Shown one piece after another: positions 22,153 to 33,468 of a stretch of DNA of 64,000 nucleotides. The position numbers were made by a program, and so were the translations under genes. Location: contig OX393551.1 in NCBI GenBank assembly GCA_947650365.1, positions 93,470,697 to 93,534,696 on the forward strand. Reading direction: 5' to 3'. Source of the stretch: Chamaelirium japonicum. Taxonomy: Eukaryota; Streptophyta; Magnoliopsida; Liliales; Melanthiaceae. Numbering within the stretch: position 1 is the stretch's first letter; each line of letters begins with the position of its first letter. Below the pieces are notes generated by a model, which did no database searches, was not told the DNA's origin, and worked only from the letters and a program-made list of their open reading frames with translations.

Positions 22153-22619
22153 TTCAATCGATCGAGAGAGCACGGAGAACAGGAAACTCGGGAGCAAAAG
22201 GTTCTGGACTTGAAAATTTTTTTAGAAGCGTGAGGCAAAAATAAAATCCAGAAAAGGGTTATAAACCCCGAAGAAACTGGTGCGAGAAACGAAGAGACAC
22301 ATGGCGTTACCAGGTCAAAAGCTGTGTTTTCAGAAGGGACATATGGCATCAATCCGAAGGAAGCGCTCTTCCAGGCGAACCGTCGGAACCAAACGAAATG
22401 TCAAACTGGATGAACCGCCGGTCCAAACGAACCGTCGGTTCAGAAGAATCGCCGGTCCACATGAACCCCCGGCTCAAGCAAAATAACAAAAACTAAAGAA
22501 ACTACCACTCCAACTTCAATCACCGTTTAAAGACTTTACCCGTTCGACAGGTAGACGATCGGGTAATTTTCCAAAGTATTGGGCAGAAAATAGGCTCTTT
22601 TGCCCGATCGACTCAACCT
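22153..22619. promoter_or_regulatory. Leader, promoter region and spacer of element B antisense gene
   Basis: Next to the start codon the sequence matches the leader at 150-239, with a TTTATAA box near 22257-22263 on the minus strand. From 22360 to 22480 it has several GAACCGTCGG/CCGGTCCA-type short repeats. No gene is seen. The sister copy is 33469-33935. Confidence 0.5.
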
Positions 22620-23843
22620 CCACCAGGTGAATTTAACCAATCGGTCAAAATTGACCGATCGATCAAACTTGACCGATCGGATAGATTCAACCGATCGGTT
22701 CGATTTCTACTGGATCGGGCAAAATACTTAAGTTTTTGCCCGATCACGCCAACCTCTACTGGTTGAATTTAACCGGTCGGTCAAACTTGATCGATCGGAT
22801 AGATTCAACCGATCGATTCGATTTCTACTCGATCGAGCAAAATACTTAGGTTTTTGCCCGATCACGCCGACCTTTACCGGTTGAATTTAACCGATCGGTC
22901 AAACTTGACCGATCGGATAGATTCAACCGATCGGTTTGATTTCTACTGGATCAGGCAAAATACTTGGGTTTTTGCCCGATCACGCCAACCTCCACCGGTT
23001 GAATTTAACCGATCGGTCAACTTGATCGATCAGATAGATTCAACCGATCGGTTTGATTTCTACTGGATTGGGCAAAATACTCAGGTTTTTGCCCGATCAC
23101 GTCAACCTCCACCGGTTGAATTTAACCAATCAGTCAAATTTAACCGAACGGTCTTATTTCTACTGGATCGGTCGAAAAACAAAGTTTTTTGACCGATCAT
23201 CTCGATCTCTACCGGTTGAATTTAACCGATCTGTCAATTTTGACCAATCGGTCAAATTTAACCGATCGGTCAAGTTTCTACTGGATCAGTCGAAAGACAA
23301 AGTTTTTTGACCGATCACCTCGATCTCCACCGGTTGAATTTAACCGATCGATCAACTTTGGCCGATCGATCAAATTCAACCGATCGATCAAGTTTCTACT
23401 AGATCGGTCGAAAAACAAAGTTTTTTGACCGATCACCTCGATCTCCACCGGTTGAATTTAACCGATCGGTCAAATTCAACTGATCGATCAAGTTTCTACT
23501 GGATCGGTCAAAAAACAAAGTTTTTTGACTGATCACCTCGATCTCCACTGGTTGAATTTAATCGATCGGTCAACTTTGACCGATCTATCAAATTCAACCG
23601 ATCGGTTAAGTTTCTACTGGATCGGTCAAAAAACAAAGTTTTTTGACCGATCACCTCGATCTCCACCAGTTGAATTTAACCGATCGGTCTACTTTGATCG
23701 ATCGGTCAAATTCAACCGATCGGTCAAGTTTCTACTGGACCGGTCGAAAAATAATATTTTTTGATCGATCAGCTCGACCTTCACCGGTTGAATTCAATCG
23801 ATCGGTTGAAATTTGACTGATCAGTCAAATTCAACCGATCGGT
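22620..23843. repeat. 118-bp tandem array with GATCGGTCAA palindromes (element B 3' region), copy 1
   Basis: About ten diverged units of about 118 bases, one shortened to about 100. Each unit carries several ACCGATCGGT cores, often extended to TTGACCGATCGGTCAA, plus a 33-bp hairpin (for example 22713-22745 and 23620-23652). Plant Tat elements are known to have hypervariable tandem repeats between the antisense gene and the 3' LTR, and this fits that position in element B. The array is cut at 23841-23843 by the tandem-duplication joint. Confidence 0.88.
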
Positions 23844-25902
23844 GCCTGGACTCCTATGTCTGTTCCAGAGGTTCCTCGATTCAAGGTGCACAAGGAGACT
23901 GATATATACTGCACAGGAGGAGCTCTCTCTTGGGCTCCAGAACGAGTAGGGGCCCTCGACAATCTCTTTTTGGAGTTAACGTGCGGGACCCGATCTTGGA
24001 GGCAATTCTCGAATTGCCCAGTCCGACACGGCAAGGCCAACCTCCTCCACCGATCGAAGCTTCGATATGAAGACAATGAGGTAATCTACTCTGATTATGA
24101 GGAGGACCCTCAGTCTGGAAAAATTGTTAGAAAGCTTCGATTCGAAAAGAAGGCTTATGCAGCCAGGCGCGCGCTTCCCTCAAAGGAGAGATTGGTGATT
24201 CCAAAGGGCCCGGCGAAGAAGAAGAGAAAAATCCTCATCAGACAGGAGGATGAGGAGAAAAAGAAGGATGAAGATGAAGAAGAGGAGGTAGAGAGGGAGG
24301 AGGGCGGAGATGAGGAGGATGAAGGCACAGGCAGCGATGGAGAAGATGGAGAGGAGGATGATGATGAAGATGATGATGATGATGATGGGGGTGGTGAGGA
24401 AGAGATTCCTCCCACCCCCACTGATGGTAGTCATGGACATGGGGGTGGTGAGGAAGAAATTCCTCCCACCCCCACTGATGGTGGTCATGGACATGGGGGT
24501 GGTGAGGAAGAAATTCCTCCCACCCCCACTGGTGGTGTTGACGAGGAATCGCAGCCTATCCTCATAGACGAGGGTAAGGCTCGAAGGATGGAGGGAGTTA
24601 TGGACGCCACGGGAGATGGCTCCAGGGTGATTCCCACCTACGACTTTGGGGCGTTGAAGAAGAACCCCCTGCGTTTCAAGATCAGGATATCGGGGAGTGG
24701 TGGGGTTGGAAGCAACCCCACACCCCTCGATCAGATACCTCCTGAGGTTCCCCTTCTCGAAGGGGCAACAACTACAAGTGGGGGTGTGGAGGTTGAACAA
24801 CCCCCACCACCCTCACGATCTCTGGCTGAAGAAGTAGCTGCCATGGTGGTAGGGCTCGACCATCCGAGCGGACGAGAAGACGAAGTGGGAGCCTCACCTC
24901 CTCGGGATGTTCCCTCTCCTGCTCACATGGAGAGAGGAAGCCGGGTGGGTGATGCTACCCCTCAACCCTTTCCAGAGCCAACCCCCACCAAGGAGAAGTC
25001 GACCCCCAAGGGTAAGAGCTCCGATCGTGGAAAGGGAAAGGCTCCTCAGGTCGAGGCTTCAGGTACCTGTACTGACTTACCTTGATTGACTTGCCGTTGA
25101 AGCTCGAAAATATTCTAACACTTTGATCTCTCGTTGATTGCAGGTGCGCCTGTTGGCTCGACCCCAAAGATGAAGAGTTTGGGTGACGTTGACATCAACC
25201 ACCCCACAGTCGTGATCCGAAAACTCTGCAATCTTCCAGGGGCTACTCTGGATGAAGCTTTCGACAGGCTCGAACTGGTGGTAAGTGCATCTTGCTCGAA
25301 GGATCATCTGAATTGCATTTTCAGAATAATTCTAACTCTTTGTCCATTTGCAGAACTCAGCTTGTTTGAGAATCGCAAGCAAGCTCTCCAGGAAGGCAGG
25401 AGAACGGGAATCCGCCTCCGAGGTGACCCGTTTGACAGCTGAACTGAAGGCTGTGAGCGAGGAAAGAGATGGGCTGAGGGAGCTTCTGAGTTCAAAGAAA
25501 CAATCTCTCAAGGCCAAGATCGAGGATCTCCGCAAGGGGAAGCTGGAGATCAAGGGGCTGCAGGATCGTTGCGAGGCGCAGACTCACGAGCTTGAATCCT
25601 TGAAGAATCGACTCTCCAAGGTTGAGGACGTGTCCTGCGGTCGCACTATCGAGATCAAGGAGCTAAAGGAACAACTTGCTACTCAGCACGCTGCCTTCAC
25701 TGCCAGAGAGGAGACTTCCAAGAAGGCACTGGAGCATGCGCTGTCTGAATGCAAGGTTTACAAGGAAATAGCTGAGAAGGCGGCAGAGGCACTCAGGGTA
25801 CACGTCAGCAGTGTCCGATCTTCGAAAACTTCGGTTGCGAGCAAGCCTCGTGGCGATTCTGAAGGAGAGAAGTCACGTGCTCCAAGCGTAGCCAAACCCT
25901 GA
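23844..25902 (+). pseudogene. 3' part of the antisense gene of element A, copy 2 (5' part missing)
   Basis: Corresponds to 1023-3081: the end of the conserved domain, the acidic tract, three 18-residue repeats, both introns with GT-AG ends, and the coiled-coil end. The promoter and first 260 or so codons are absent because the duplication joint lies here, so no normal product is expected. A few conservative differences from copy 1 are visible. Confidence 0.85.
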
Positions 25903-26094
25903 TGTATTTCTACCTTTTCTTTGTTGTTCACACTTGTAAACTCCTGACATGTAGCAGTTCATCATTGTTCTTGGCAAATTTTGATAATAATAGAAATCTT
26001 TTTGGGTATTTGAAAATTGGATGTCTCTTGAGTTGAATGCCTTTGAATCTTATGTTCTGGATAGCATTAGCATAGATACAATCTTTTGAATGTA

Positions 26095-26389
26095 AGGGAT
26101 CGAGTCGCAATTCAAGCACCCAAACTTATTGCAACTTGAAAATTGAAACTTGAATTCGTACAACACTTGAATGTGAGGGGTTGAGTCGCAACTCAAGCAC
26201 CCAAACCTGTTAAACGATGTAGAAATTGATTGAAATTGAATATTGAAATTTGAAAGTCAGTTTAACATTTGCCAGTAAGGGGTTGAGTCGCAACTCTAAC
26301 ACCCAAACTTGTTAAAAGACTTGGTAACTTGAATATGGTCAGTTTTTAACATTTGCTAGTAAGGGGTTGAGTCGCAACTCTAACTCCCC
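26095..26389. repeat. Four hairpin-bearing direct repeats, copy 2
   Basis: Duplicate of 3274-3568, lying in the 25903-26516 gap between the facing ends of the antisense gene and pol. No gene is present in this gap. Confidence 0.7.
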
Positions 26390-26516
26390 AACTTGTTAAA
26401 AGACCTGGTAATTTGAATATAGATAACTTGAAACTGCTTCAGAACTTGAATTGAAAAGCTGAACACTGGCACATTTGAAGACTTGAAAGAGATCTTTATT
26501 CATCACATAATTTACA

Positions 26517-29500
26517 TCAAGGATAGAACAGCTTGAGGTGTCTAGAATTCCAAGCTCGTGGCAACCTATCTCCTTCTGGTGAGATTAGTCGATAGGAGCC
26601 TTTGCCTCCAACTGACTCGATGATGTATGGACCTTCCCAGTTGGGAGCAAGTTTCCCACTGCTGTGTTCTTTGGTGTTGTAGAAAACTGCTCTGAGAACT
26701 AAACTACCCACTGGGAACTGTCTTTTGTAGACTTTCTCGTCGTAGGCTCTTTTGATCTTCTGCTGGTACTTGGCCACACGAAGTGATGCTTGATCTCGTA
26801 ATTCTTCGGAGAAGTCTAGATCATTGATCCGAAGTTCTTCATTGATCCCTTCTTCAATGGCTTTGGTCTTCAAAGTGCTTGATATATTTTCTGTTGGGAG
26901 TACTGCTTCCGATCCGTATGTTAGACGAAAGGGTGAGAACCCTGTTGATCTTCTCGGAGTTGTGCGATACCCCCAAAGAACTTCAGGTAGGACTTGCTCC
27001 CACAATCCTTTCTTGTCGCTGAGTTTCTTCTTGAGTATACCAAGTATGACTCTATTTGAGGCTTCAGCTTGGCCATTGCATTGAGGATATCTTGGAGTTG
27101 AATAGAATAGCTTGATACCGTTGTTAAGGCAGAACTCTCGAAATTTGTCGGAATCAAATTGAGCTCCATTGTCAGCAACGAGAATTTGAGGTGTCCCAAA
27201 TCTTGAGAAGATATTGTGCCGAATGAATTTGATCACTTCATCGTCAGTCTCTCGGAAGAGGGGCACAGCTTCAACCCATTTGGTGAAGTAATCTGTGGCC
27301 AGCAATAGATACTTCTTCTTGCTCGGAGTTGGAGGGAAAGGACCTAAGAAATCTAACCCCCACTGATGGAATGGCCAGGGACTAGATAGTTGATGAAGTT
27401 CATCTGCAGGGAGATGGATAGCTCGAGCGTGTCTTTGGCATGGCTCACATCTTTGAACTATTTGTTGAGCATCCCTTGCCATTGTTGGCCAGTAGTACCC
27501 TTGTAGCTTCGTCTTGGCTTCAAGAGATCTTCCTCCCGAATGATTTCCACAAACTCCGGAATGGATATCAATCAGGATTGCCTGTGCTTGCTCGGGACCA
27601 AGGCACTTGAGCAACATCCCGTTGTGAGATTTGAAATATAGATCTTCTCCTTGTAGAATGTAGTAGGGAAGTTTCCTTTGAAGTCTTCGGGCTTGATTTG
27701 GATCTTCAGGCATTTTGCCATGTTTGAAGAAATCAAAGACTGATCGTCTCCAGTCTTCAGGCTCACTTGTAGTAGTGAGGTTCAATGCGAGTTGATCTCC
27801 ACCCCCAGGTCTCTTTGTAGTAGCAAGGATCTGTTGATCGGGGATGGTCTTGGGCATTTCTTGATAATCAATTTGTATTTGTCTTCCTCTGAGTGAGTCT
27901 CCAAGGACGGAGGCAGCATTAGCTAGAGCATCTGCTTCACGATTCTCTGCTCTTGGAATTTGAACGAACTCAGTTATAGTAAAACGTTGTTGAAGACGTC
28001 GTACTAAGGCCAAATAGAGTTGCATTCTTTCTTCACGAGCTGTGTATTCTCCATTGATTTGCCTTATGATCAATTGGGAGTCGCTGTAGACGATGATTCG
28101 ATCTACCCCCAGGGATTCTGCCATTTCGAGTCCGGAAATGAGTGCTTCGTATTCGGCTTCGTTGTTGGTGGCGGTGAATCCGAGGAGAGTGGCCTTCTGA
28201 AGATGATCAAGTTCAGGGGATACCAAGACTATCCCAGTTCCTGAACCGATCGCGCTTGAAGCTCCATCAGTGTATAGCTTCCATGGAGGAGTTGCAGCGA
28301 TAGCTTCGAGACTTGGATCAATTCTTGTTGCAAGGTTGATCGGAGTATTGTTCTCATCTTCTAAGCGCATGTCGACATCTTCTTCCCAAGTGATGGGGTC
28401 TTTAACTGGAAAATCAGCTAGAAAATCAGCAACAGCTTGACCTTTAATGGAAGTGCGAGATTCGAACTGAATCCCCAGAGCACTCATTTCGATCACCCAT
28501 TTGGTCATTCGACCAGCTCGACCAGCTTTGTCAATGATATCTTTGAGTGAGTGTTCTGAAATGACAGTGATCTGGTGGGAGACGAAGTATGGTTGGATAC
28601 GACGCGATGCAGTGAGTAAGGCCAGGATGACCTTCTCAGTTTTTGAATAGCGAGTTTCAGCCGGAAGAAGAGTGTGGCTGATATAGTAGACTGGATGCTC
28701 AAAGCCTTCTCTTCTACTGACTAAGACTGCACTGATTGCTTGATCAGTTACGGCAAGATAGAGCCATAAGTCTTCTTTTGGCAATGGAGCAGTCAGGATA
28801 GGAGCTTGCACCAGATATTTCTTGATGCTTTGAAATGCTTCTTCACAGATTGGACTCCAGCCAGATGTATCCGCCTTTCGTAGTTTGTCGAAGAGGGGTT
28901 TGCACTTGTCGGAAGATTTTGAGATGAATCGATTGAGTGCTGCTAACCTTCCAGTGAGGCGTTGAACTTCTTTTCGATTTGTAGGTGAAGGCATATCGAT
29001 GATGGCTCGAATTTGATCGGGATTGGCTTCAATACCCCTCCTGGTCACAAGATGACCCAGGAATTTGCCAGATTGAACTCCAAAAGCGCACTTGGCTGGG
29101 TTGAGCTTCATACGATATTTTCGAAGAACTTGAAAGGTTTCTGTCAGATCAGAAAGGTGCTTGCTCCGAATGGAACTCTTGGTGAGGAGATCATCGACGT
29201 AGACTTCGACGTTGCGACCGATCTGATCTTCGAACATTTTTGTGACTAACCTTTGATAGGTAGATCCAGCATTTTTGAGGCCAAATGGCATTACATTGTA
29301 GCAGTAGAGACCTCGGCTAGTCACGAAGCAAGTCTTCTCTTGATCGTCTGGATGAAGTGGAATTTGATTATATCCAGAATACCCATCCATGAAGGACAAT
29401 AGCTCGTGGCCAGCAGTGGCATCGACGAGTTTATCGATCCTTGGCATGGGAAATGGGTCTTTGGGGCAAGCCTTGTTGAGGTTGGTGAAGTCGATACAGA

Positions 29501-29774
29501 CTCGGACTTTCCCATTCTTCTTTAGAACAGCAACAATGTTAGAGATCCAAGTAGGATACTCTACTTCACGGATGAAACCTACTGCGAGTAGCTTGGTGAT
29601 TTCTTCTTGAACAGCAACTTGCAGCTCTGGTCGGATGGTGCGTGGCTTATGCTTGACAGGCTTCATTTCTTCTTTGATTGCAAGTCGATGGCAAGCGTCA
29701 TCTGGATTGATACCAGGCATGTCTTCGAAACACCAGGTGAAGACGTCGATATTGGACTGGAGGAAGGATACCAT
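26517..29774 (-). CDS. pol of Tat element A, copy 2 (fossil, reads open)
   Basis: A 1085-residue frame with reverse transcriptase (YVDD near residue 195), gypsy-type RNase H, a second archaeal-like RNase H (YTDGASSAIGSG near residue 503), a zinc domain, integrase core and a basic C-terminal tail ending near NSRHLKLFYP. The order RT-RH-RH-IN with no chromodomain is Tat. The first part of the true polyprotein probably begins upstream, toward gag-pro. The element around it is incomplete because it has no 3' LTR and only part of the antisense gene. Confidence 0.92.
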   Translation of the reverse strand: MVSFLQSNIDVFTWCFEDMPGINPDDACHRLAIKEEMKPVKHKPRTIRPELQVAVQEEITKLLAVGFIREVEYPTWISNIVAVLKKNGKVRVCIDFTNLNKACPKDPFPMPRIDKLVDATAGHELLSFMDGYSGYNQIPLHPDDQEKTCFVTSRGLYCYNVMPFGLKNAGSTYQRLVTKMFEDQIGRNVEVYVDDLLTKSSIRSKHLSDLTETFQVLRKYRMKLNPAKCAFGVQSGKFLGHLVTRRGIEANPDQIRAIIDMPSPTNRKEVQRLTGRLAALNRFISKSSDKCKPLFDKLRKADTSGWSPICEEAFQSIKKYLVQAPILTAPLPKEDLWLYLAVTDQAISAVLVSRREGFEHPVYYISHTLLPAETRYSKTEKVILALLTASRRIQPYFVSHQITVISEHSLKDIIDKAGRAGRMTKWVIEMSALGIQFESRTSIKGQAVADFLADFPVKDPITWEEDVDMRLEDENNTPINLATRIDPSLEAIAATPPWKLYTDGASSAIGSGTGIVLVSPELDHLQKATLLGFTATNNEAEYEALISGLEMAESLGVDRIIVYSDSQLIIRQINGEYTAREERMQLYLALVRRLQQRFTITEFVQIPRAENREADALANAASVLGDSLRGRQIQIDYQEMPKTIPDQQILATTKRPGGGDQLALNLTTTSEPEDWRRSVFDFFKHGKMPEDPNQARRLQRKLPYYILQGEDLYFKSHNGMLLKCLGPEQAQAILIDIHSGVCGNHSGGRSLEAKTKLQGYYWPTMARDAQQIVQRCEPCQRHARAIHLPADELHQLSSPWPFHQWGLDFLGPFPPTPSKKKYLLLATDYFTKWVEAVPLFRETDDEVIKFIRHNIFSRFGTPQILVADNGAQFDSDKFREFCLNNGIKLFYSTPRYPQCNGQAEASNRVILGILKKKLSDKKGLWEQVLPEVLWGYRTTPRRSTGFSPFRLTYGSEAVLPTENISSTLKTKAIEEGINEELRINDLDFSEELRDQASLRVAKYQQKIKRAYDEKVYKRQFPVGSLVLRAVFYNTKEHSSGKLAPNWEGPYIIESVGGKGSYRLISPEGDRLPRAWNSRHLKLFYP

Positions 29775-29927
29775 GTCTTGCGCTTCTGCGTCGCTAAGAC
29801 TGGTACCAATAAATGTTTGTCGAGGGAGATCTCCACTGCCAATGTTGATAGGGATGATTTCTTCAATTGAAGGTGATGTTTCCTATTCGATTGGTGGAGG
29901 TTCAGTCAGCGGAATCTCCTTTGATTG

Positions 29928-32396
29928 CTATTTGGAAGAGGGACCAGCTTCATCTCGTGGCCGCTTTGGAGGAGCAATGTTGATCTTTCGATCTGTTTTC
30001 GCCGCAGCAGCCTCACAAGACCTTCCAGCTTGTTGATCACCTCGAATGCAGACGATGCCTTCTCCTGTTGCAAACTTGAGAAGTTGGTGATAAGAAGAGG
30101 AGATGGCATTGATCTGGTGGAGGAATGGTCGCCCAAGAATGGCGTTGTAGCTAGACATTCCTTCGACGATTGCAAACCTCACCGAGACTCGAGTCTCTCG
30201 GCTGAGGTCGATGGTAAATCTGGACTCGCCCACCGTGATGCTTTGTTCACCGTTGAAACCAGTGATCACCGTTGGAACGACGTCAAGGCTTTGATACTTA
30301 TGTCCCAGACGCTTGAAGCAATCCGAGAACATAATGTCGATGGAGCTTCCGGTGTCGATGAGGATCCGGTTGACAGTGCTGCCGTCGATAATGAGTTTCA
30401 AGACCAGGGGGTCTCGATGTGGAGTATGGACTCCTTGAAGATCGGTGTTGTTGAAGACGATTGATGGCCAAGCAAGACCTTCGATGGGTTTCTCGATCCA
30501 GGTATCTTCTTTGCTCGCAGTAGAACGAGCGTGGAAGATGCGTCGAACTTGGCGATCCACCTCTTTCCCAGTCAGACTTTGGTTGTGCAATGTTCCATGA
30601 ATACCAAAAACATTGGCATTCACAGAGGTAGTTTGCCGGTTTGAGGAGATTTGATGTATCCAACACACTTCTTTCCCCTTTGCAGAGGTCCGATGTTGAT
30701 CGTGTCCGCCTTTGACGAACTCTTGAAGATGGCCTTCTCGCAATAGGTCTTCAAGATGGAATTTTAGCCGAAAACACCGATCGGTGGAATGGCCGTGACT
30801 TCGATGGAAGTCGCAGTAGACTGTTTTGTCTGCTGTGAATTTGGAATTCGGCTGAAGAGGATTAGGCCTCCGAACGAACTCTTCATGTTGAATGCGGTCG
30901 AGTATCTGTTCGACCGGCATATTCCACGCGGTGAAAGTGGTCTTCGTTGGAGATCGACGTCCATCATTCTTTGATCTTTTGTTGGCCGGAGGGGCTGTTG
31001 CTTCAGTGTTGTGAGCCTTTGCAGCATACTTAGGAGCTTCTCTTTCAGCAGGCCTTCTTTTAGTTTCTCGCCCTTTCCGAGCGACTTGATCGTCTTCCAC
31101 CTCAATCTCTCTCTGAATTCGGTCAAACATTGCACCCAGAGAAGGAGGGGGATTGCGGATAAAGTCGTTATAGATGTGTAGATCGAAGCGGAGAGCGTTC
31201 TGGAAAGCCAACATGATGGCTTCATCATCCAGATGTCTTCCAGAGAGAGCAGCATGCTCATTGCGAAACCTCTTCGTGAAGCTGCGGAGAGTCTCGTCTG
31301 CACCCATCCTCAGTCGGTAGAGAGAGTCGAGTTTCTTCTCTGGCTTTAGATTGAGTTGATAGTGCTGCACAAAGAGGTTAGCCAAAACACCGAACTGGGT
31401 GATAGACCCAGCTCGGAGATTGTGATACCAGTCGAGTGAAGGCTCATCAAGACTTCCCGCGAAGGTGCGGCAGAGCACGTTGTTTTCCTCTTCGTGTGGT
31501 GTTAGAGCTTGCTTGAAAGCAAGTATATGGAGGCTTGGATCTCCTCTAATACAGTTGAATTTGGGGAGGATAGGAGTTCTCCATCCTCTTGGAAAGGTGG
31601 TCTCGAAGAGACTTCGATGTAGAGGCCCGGCAGAGGAGTAACCGTCCCTACGACCGTGTCCTCGACCTAGAGGTGGGTCAAGAGGCAAGATCGCAAGGTC
31701 TTGCTCGGGCATTGAAGTATTTGCCGGTTGGAGTCGATGTCGAAGGTCCGATCCAAGTCCACGTTGAAGTGGAATGGACGGGGAAACTCGGCTTTTCGAA
31801 GGACCGCCTTTCATTTGGTGCCTCCTTGGTGCATTGAGATTTGATGGAGCCTTCTTGTCGCAGTTGCGTCCGGAAGACGATTGGGAAGACTCGTCATCAA
31901 GGCGATCCCAAACACTTTGCTTCCAAGGAGCAGCAGAGGGAGTTGGGTCGCGTCGAATCCTCTCGAGGGCAGCAGTGCCCATTGATCTCCGTTGCTCGGA
32001 GTGGATTGAGCGTTGTGGAAGATTGATCCTCTCGCTTGCAGAGGGGATAGGAAGAGCGATTCCAGCCTCAGAGGCTGCCTTCTTCAGAGCATCCCTCTCA
32101 GCAGTGAGGGTGGCATTCTGCTTTGCCAATTGGAGCAGCTGGAAGTCGACTGCCGAAATTTGGTAGGTTGATGGAGGGTCTTCAGCTGGAGCTGGTGTTG
32201 TTTGTCCAATCGACTGTCGCGCGGGGTGGGCGATAGGTCGATCGACAGATCTGCCGCTCCCTGAACGAACCCCCATCTCGGGGACAGCAAGGGGCTGTCC
32301 GAAGTTGAGCCTTTGACTCATTGAACGAGTCTCAGGACGAGGTTGTTGTTGAGTGTTACTTCCTTCTGGTTGACCCTGATGCTTTGTTCTCGCCAT
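29928..32396 (-). CDS. gag-pro of Tat element A, copy 2 (fossil, reads open)
   Basis: An 822-residue frame starting MARTKHQG, with a gag domain (about 285-420), zinc-knuckle-like CDFHRSHGHSTDRC (about 550) and a protease DTGSS motif (about 705). It spans the site where CACTA is inserted in copy 1 (CCAG/CTTGTTG, near 30028) without interruption and with no excision footprint. It lies just upstream of pol on the same strand. How the family bridges gag-pro and pol is not decided by this sequence. Confidence 0.9.
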   Translation of the reverse strand: MARTKHQGQPEGSNTQQQPRPETRSMSQRLNFGQPLAVPEMGVRSGSGRSVDRPIAHPARQSIGQTTPAPAEDPPSTYQISAVDFQLLQLAKQNATLTAERDALKKAASEAGIALPIPSASERINLPQRSIHSEQRRSMGTAALERIRRDPTPSAAPWKQSVWDRLDDESSQSSSGRNCDKKAPSNLNAPRRHQMKGGPSKSRVSPSIPLQRGLGSDLRHRLQPANTSMPEQDLAILPLDPPLGRGHGRRDGYSSAGPLHRSLFETTFPRGWRTPILPKFNCIRGDPSLHILAFKQALTPHEEENNVLCRTFAGSLDEPSLDWYHNLRAGSITQFGVLANLFVQHYQLNLKPEKKLDSLYRLRMGADETLRSFTKRFRNEHAALSGRHLDDEAIMLAFQNALRFDLHIYNDFIRNPPPSLGAMFDRIQREIEVEDDQVARKGRETKRRPAEREAPKYAAKAHNTEATAPPANKRSKNDGRRSPTKTTFTAWNMPVEQILDRIQHEEFVRRPNPLQPNSKFTADKTVYCDFHRSHGHSTDRCFRLKFHLEDLLREGHLQEFVKGGHDQHRTSAKGKEVCWIHQISSNRQTTSVNANVFGIHGTLHNQSLTGKEVDRQVRRIFHARSTASKEDTWIEKPIEGLAWPSIVFNNTDLQGVHTPHRDPLVLKLIIDGSTVNRILIDTGSSIDIMFSDCFKRLGHKYQSLDVVPTVITGFNGEQSITVGESRFTIDLSRETRVSVRFAIVEGMSSYNAILGRPFLHQINAISSSYHQLLKFATGEGIVCIRGDQQAGRSCEAAAAKTDRKINIAPPKRPRDEAGPSSK

Positions 32397-32540
32397 TCAG
32401 AGAGCGAAGGGTGCAACGAGAGTGCCGACGTCCGATCAGTTGCCTGATCAACCGAGGAGGCGAGGAAGTTTGGCTATCAAGATAGGTTGTATGCTTAACC
32501 GATCAAGTAGTAGTGGAGAGAGCTCGACTTTTTGCTCGGA

Positions 32541-32557
32541 TCCCACAGACGGCGCCA
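32541..32557 (-). other. Primer-binding site of element A, copy 2
   Basis: Same 17 bases as at 21225-21241, three bases inside the LTR at 32561. Confidence 0.75.
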
Positions 32558-32560
32558 AAC

Positions 32561-33388
32561 TGTGGGGGAAAATCTTCGTGCCGACCCGAAGACTCTCGCA
32601 GCACCAGTCAATTGAAGTTGAAGCTGACGTCGAAGATCGTTGGTCGATCTGTTGATTGCAGTTGAAGCTTTTGATATGTCAATAGAAAGAGATATCCGAG
32701 AGAGTTTGACACAAGAGATGTGATCTCGGAGTTCAGCCGAGGCCTACGTCTCCGTGCTATAGGGAGCAACCCGAATTCACTAACACTTCACTTGAAGTGA
32801 CCTCGACAGGCCGAGTGTCACTGAAATCTTTTTGACCTCTTCAAGGGTAAGAAGAAGAAGATCAAAGAGTTAGAAACTTCTGGGTTCTGGTTTCTGAAAA
32901 TAGATATGAAATGATGATGGCACTGATCTTCTATCAGAGCTCTGGTTTTGATTCTGGAATTTCGGGTTTTGGATCTGAGTTTCGATCCTTTTACATTCGA
33001 AGGCTCTGCTATTTATAGGATTCCAGAAGTGGAATTCTGGGGTAAATGGCGGTTTCAGCTGTCGTATCTGGGGATTCTCCAGGTAAGGCTGGTGGATCCC
33101 GTGGTAGTCCCCGTGGGCCCACCAGGCAGGGCCGGTGGGTCCCGTGGTAGTCCCCGTGGGCCCACCAGGCAGGGCCGATGGGTCCCGTGGTAGTCTCCGT
33201 GGGCCCACCAGGCAGGGCCGGTGGGTCCCGTGGTAGTCCCCGTGGGCCCACCAGGTGGGTCCTGTGGCAATCCTCGTGGGCCCACCAGGCAGGGCCGGTG
33301 GGTCCCGTGGTAGTCCCTGTGGGCCCACCAGGCAGGGCCGGTGGGTCCCGTGGTAATACGTAAACTTCTGCCAAAATTTGCACCCACA
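32561..33388 (-). repeat. 5' LTR of Tat element A, copy 2
   Basis: 828 bases with TG/CA ends, a TATAAATAG box and the 43-bp GC-rich array, duplicate of 21245-22072. The two differ at about four positions, so with commonly used plant LTR rates the duplication is of the order of 0.2 million years old; this is a rough by-eye figure. Confidence 0.92.
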
Positions 33389-33468
33389 GGCGACACCGGT
33401 GCCTTCTTCTTCCCAGCCCTCTTGGACAGGACTACGTTCTTGATCTTGATGCTGCTGGAAGATGCCAT
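33389..33468 (-). pseudogene. Start of the antisense gene of element B, copy 2
   Basis: Same truncated MASSSSIKIKNVVLSKR start as at 22073-22152, again abutting the LTR of element A. Confidence 0.72.

Larger units (their letters stand above)
1023..23843. repeat. Tandem duplication, first copy (with CACTA)
   Basis: Matches 23844-35156 end to end once CACTA is removed. The bases GGT at 1020-1022, 23841-23843 and 35154-35156 are shared at the breakpoints. The copy-length difference of 11,508 bases equals CACTA (11,502), its 3-bp target duplication and one 3-bp indel near 22372. Confidence 0.95.

Noticed and set aside
21554-22197. Collagen-like repeat proteins (GPTGPAWWAHGDYHGTHR) in the LTR, also near 32870-33513, 35310-35781 and 49017-49382
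   Set aside because: They come from the 43-bp GC-rich LTR array, which stays open in several frames. There is no start context and no family.
22854-23764. Repeat proteins RLNLTDRSNLTDR in the 118-bp arrays
   Set aside because: Direct translation of the GATCGGTCAA array; multiple frames and both strands read similarly.
22620-23843. Regularly spaced repeats resembling a CRISPR array
   Set aside because: The unit is 118 bp and contiguous with no unique spacers. It lies in a retroelement 3' region in plant DNA.
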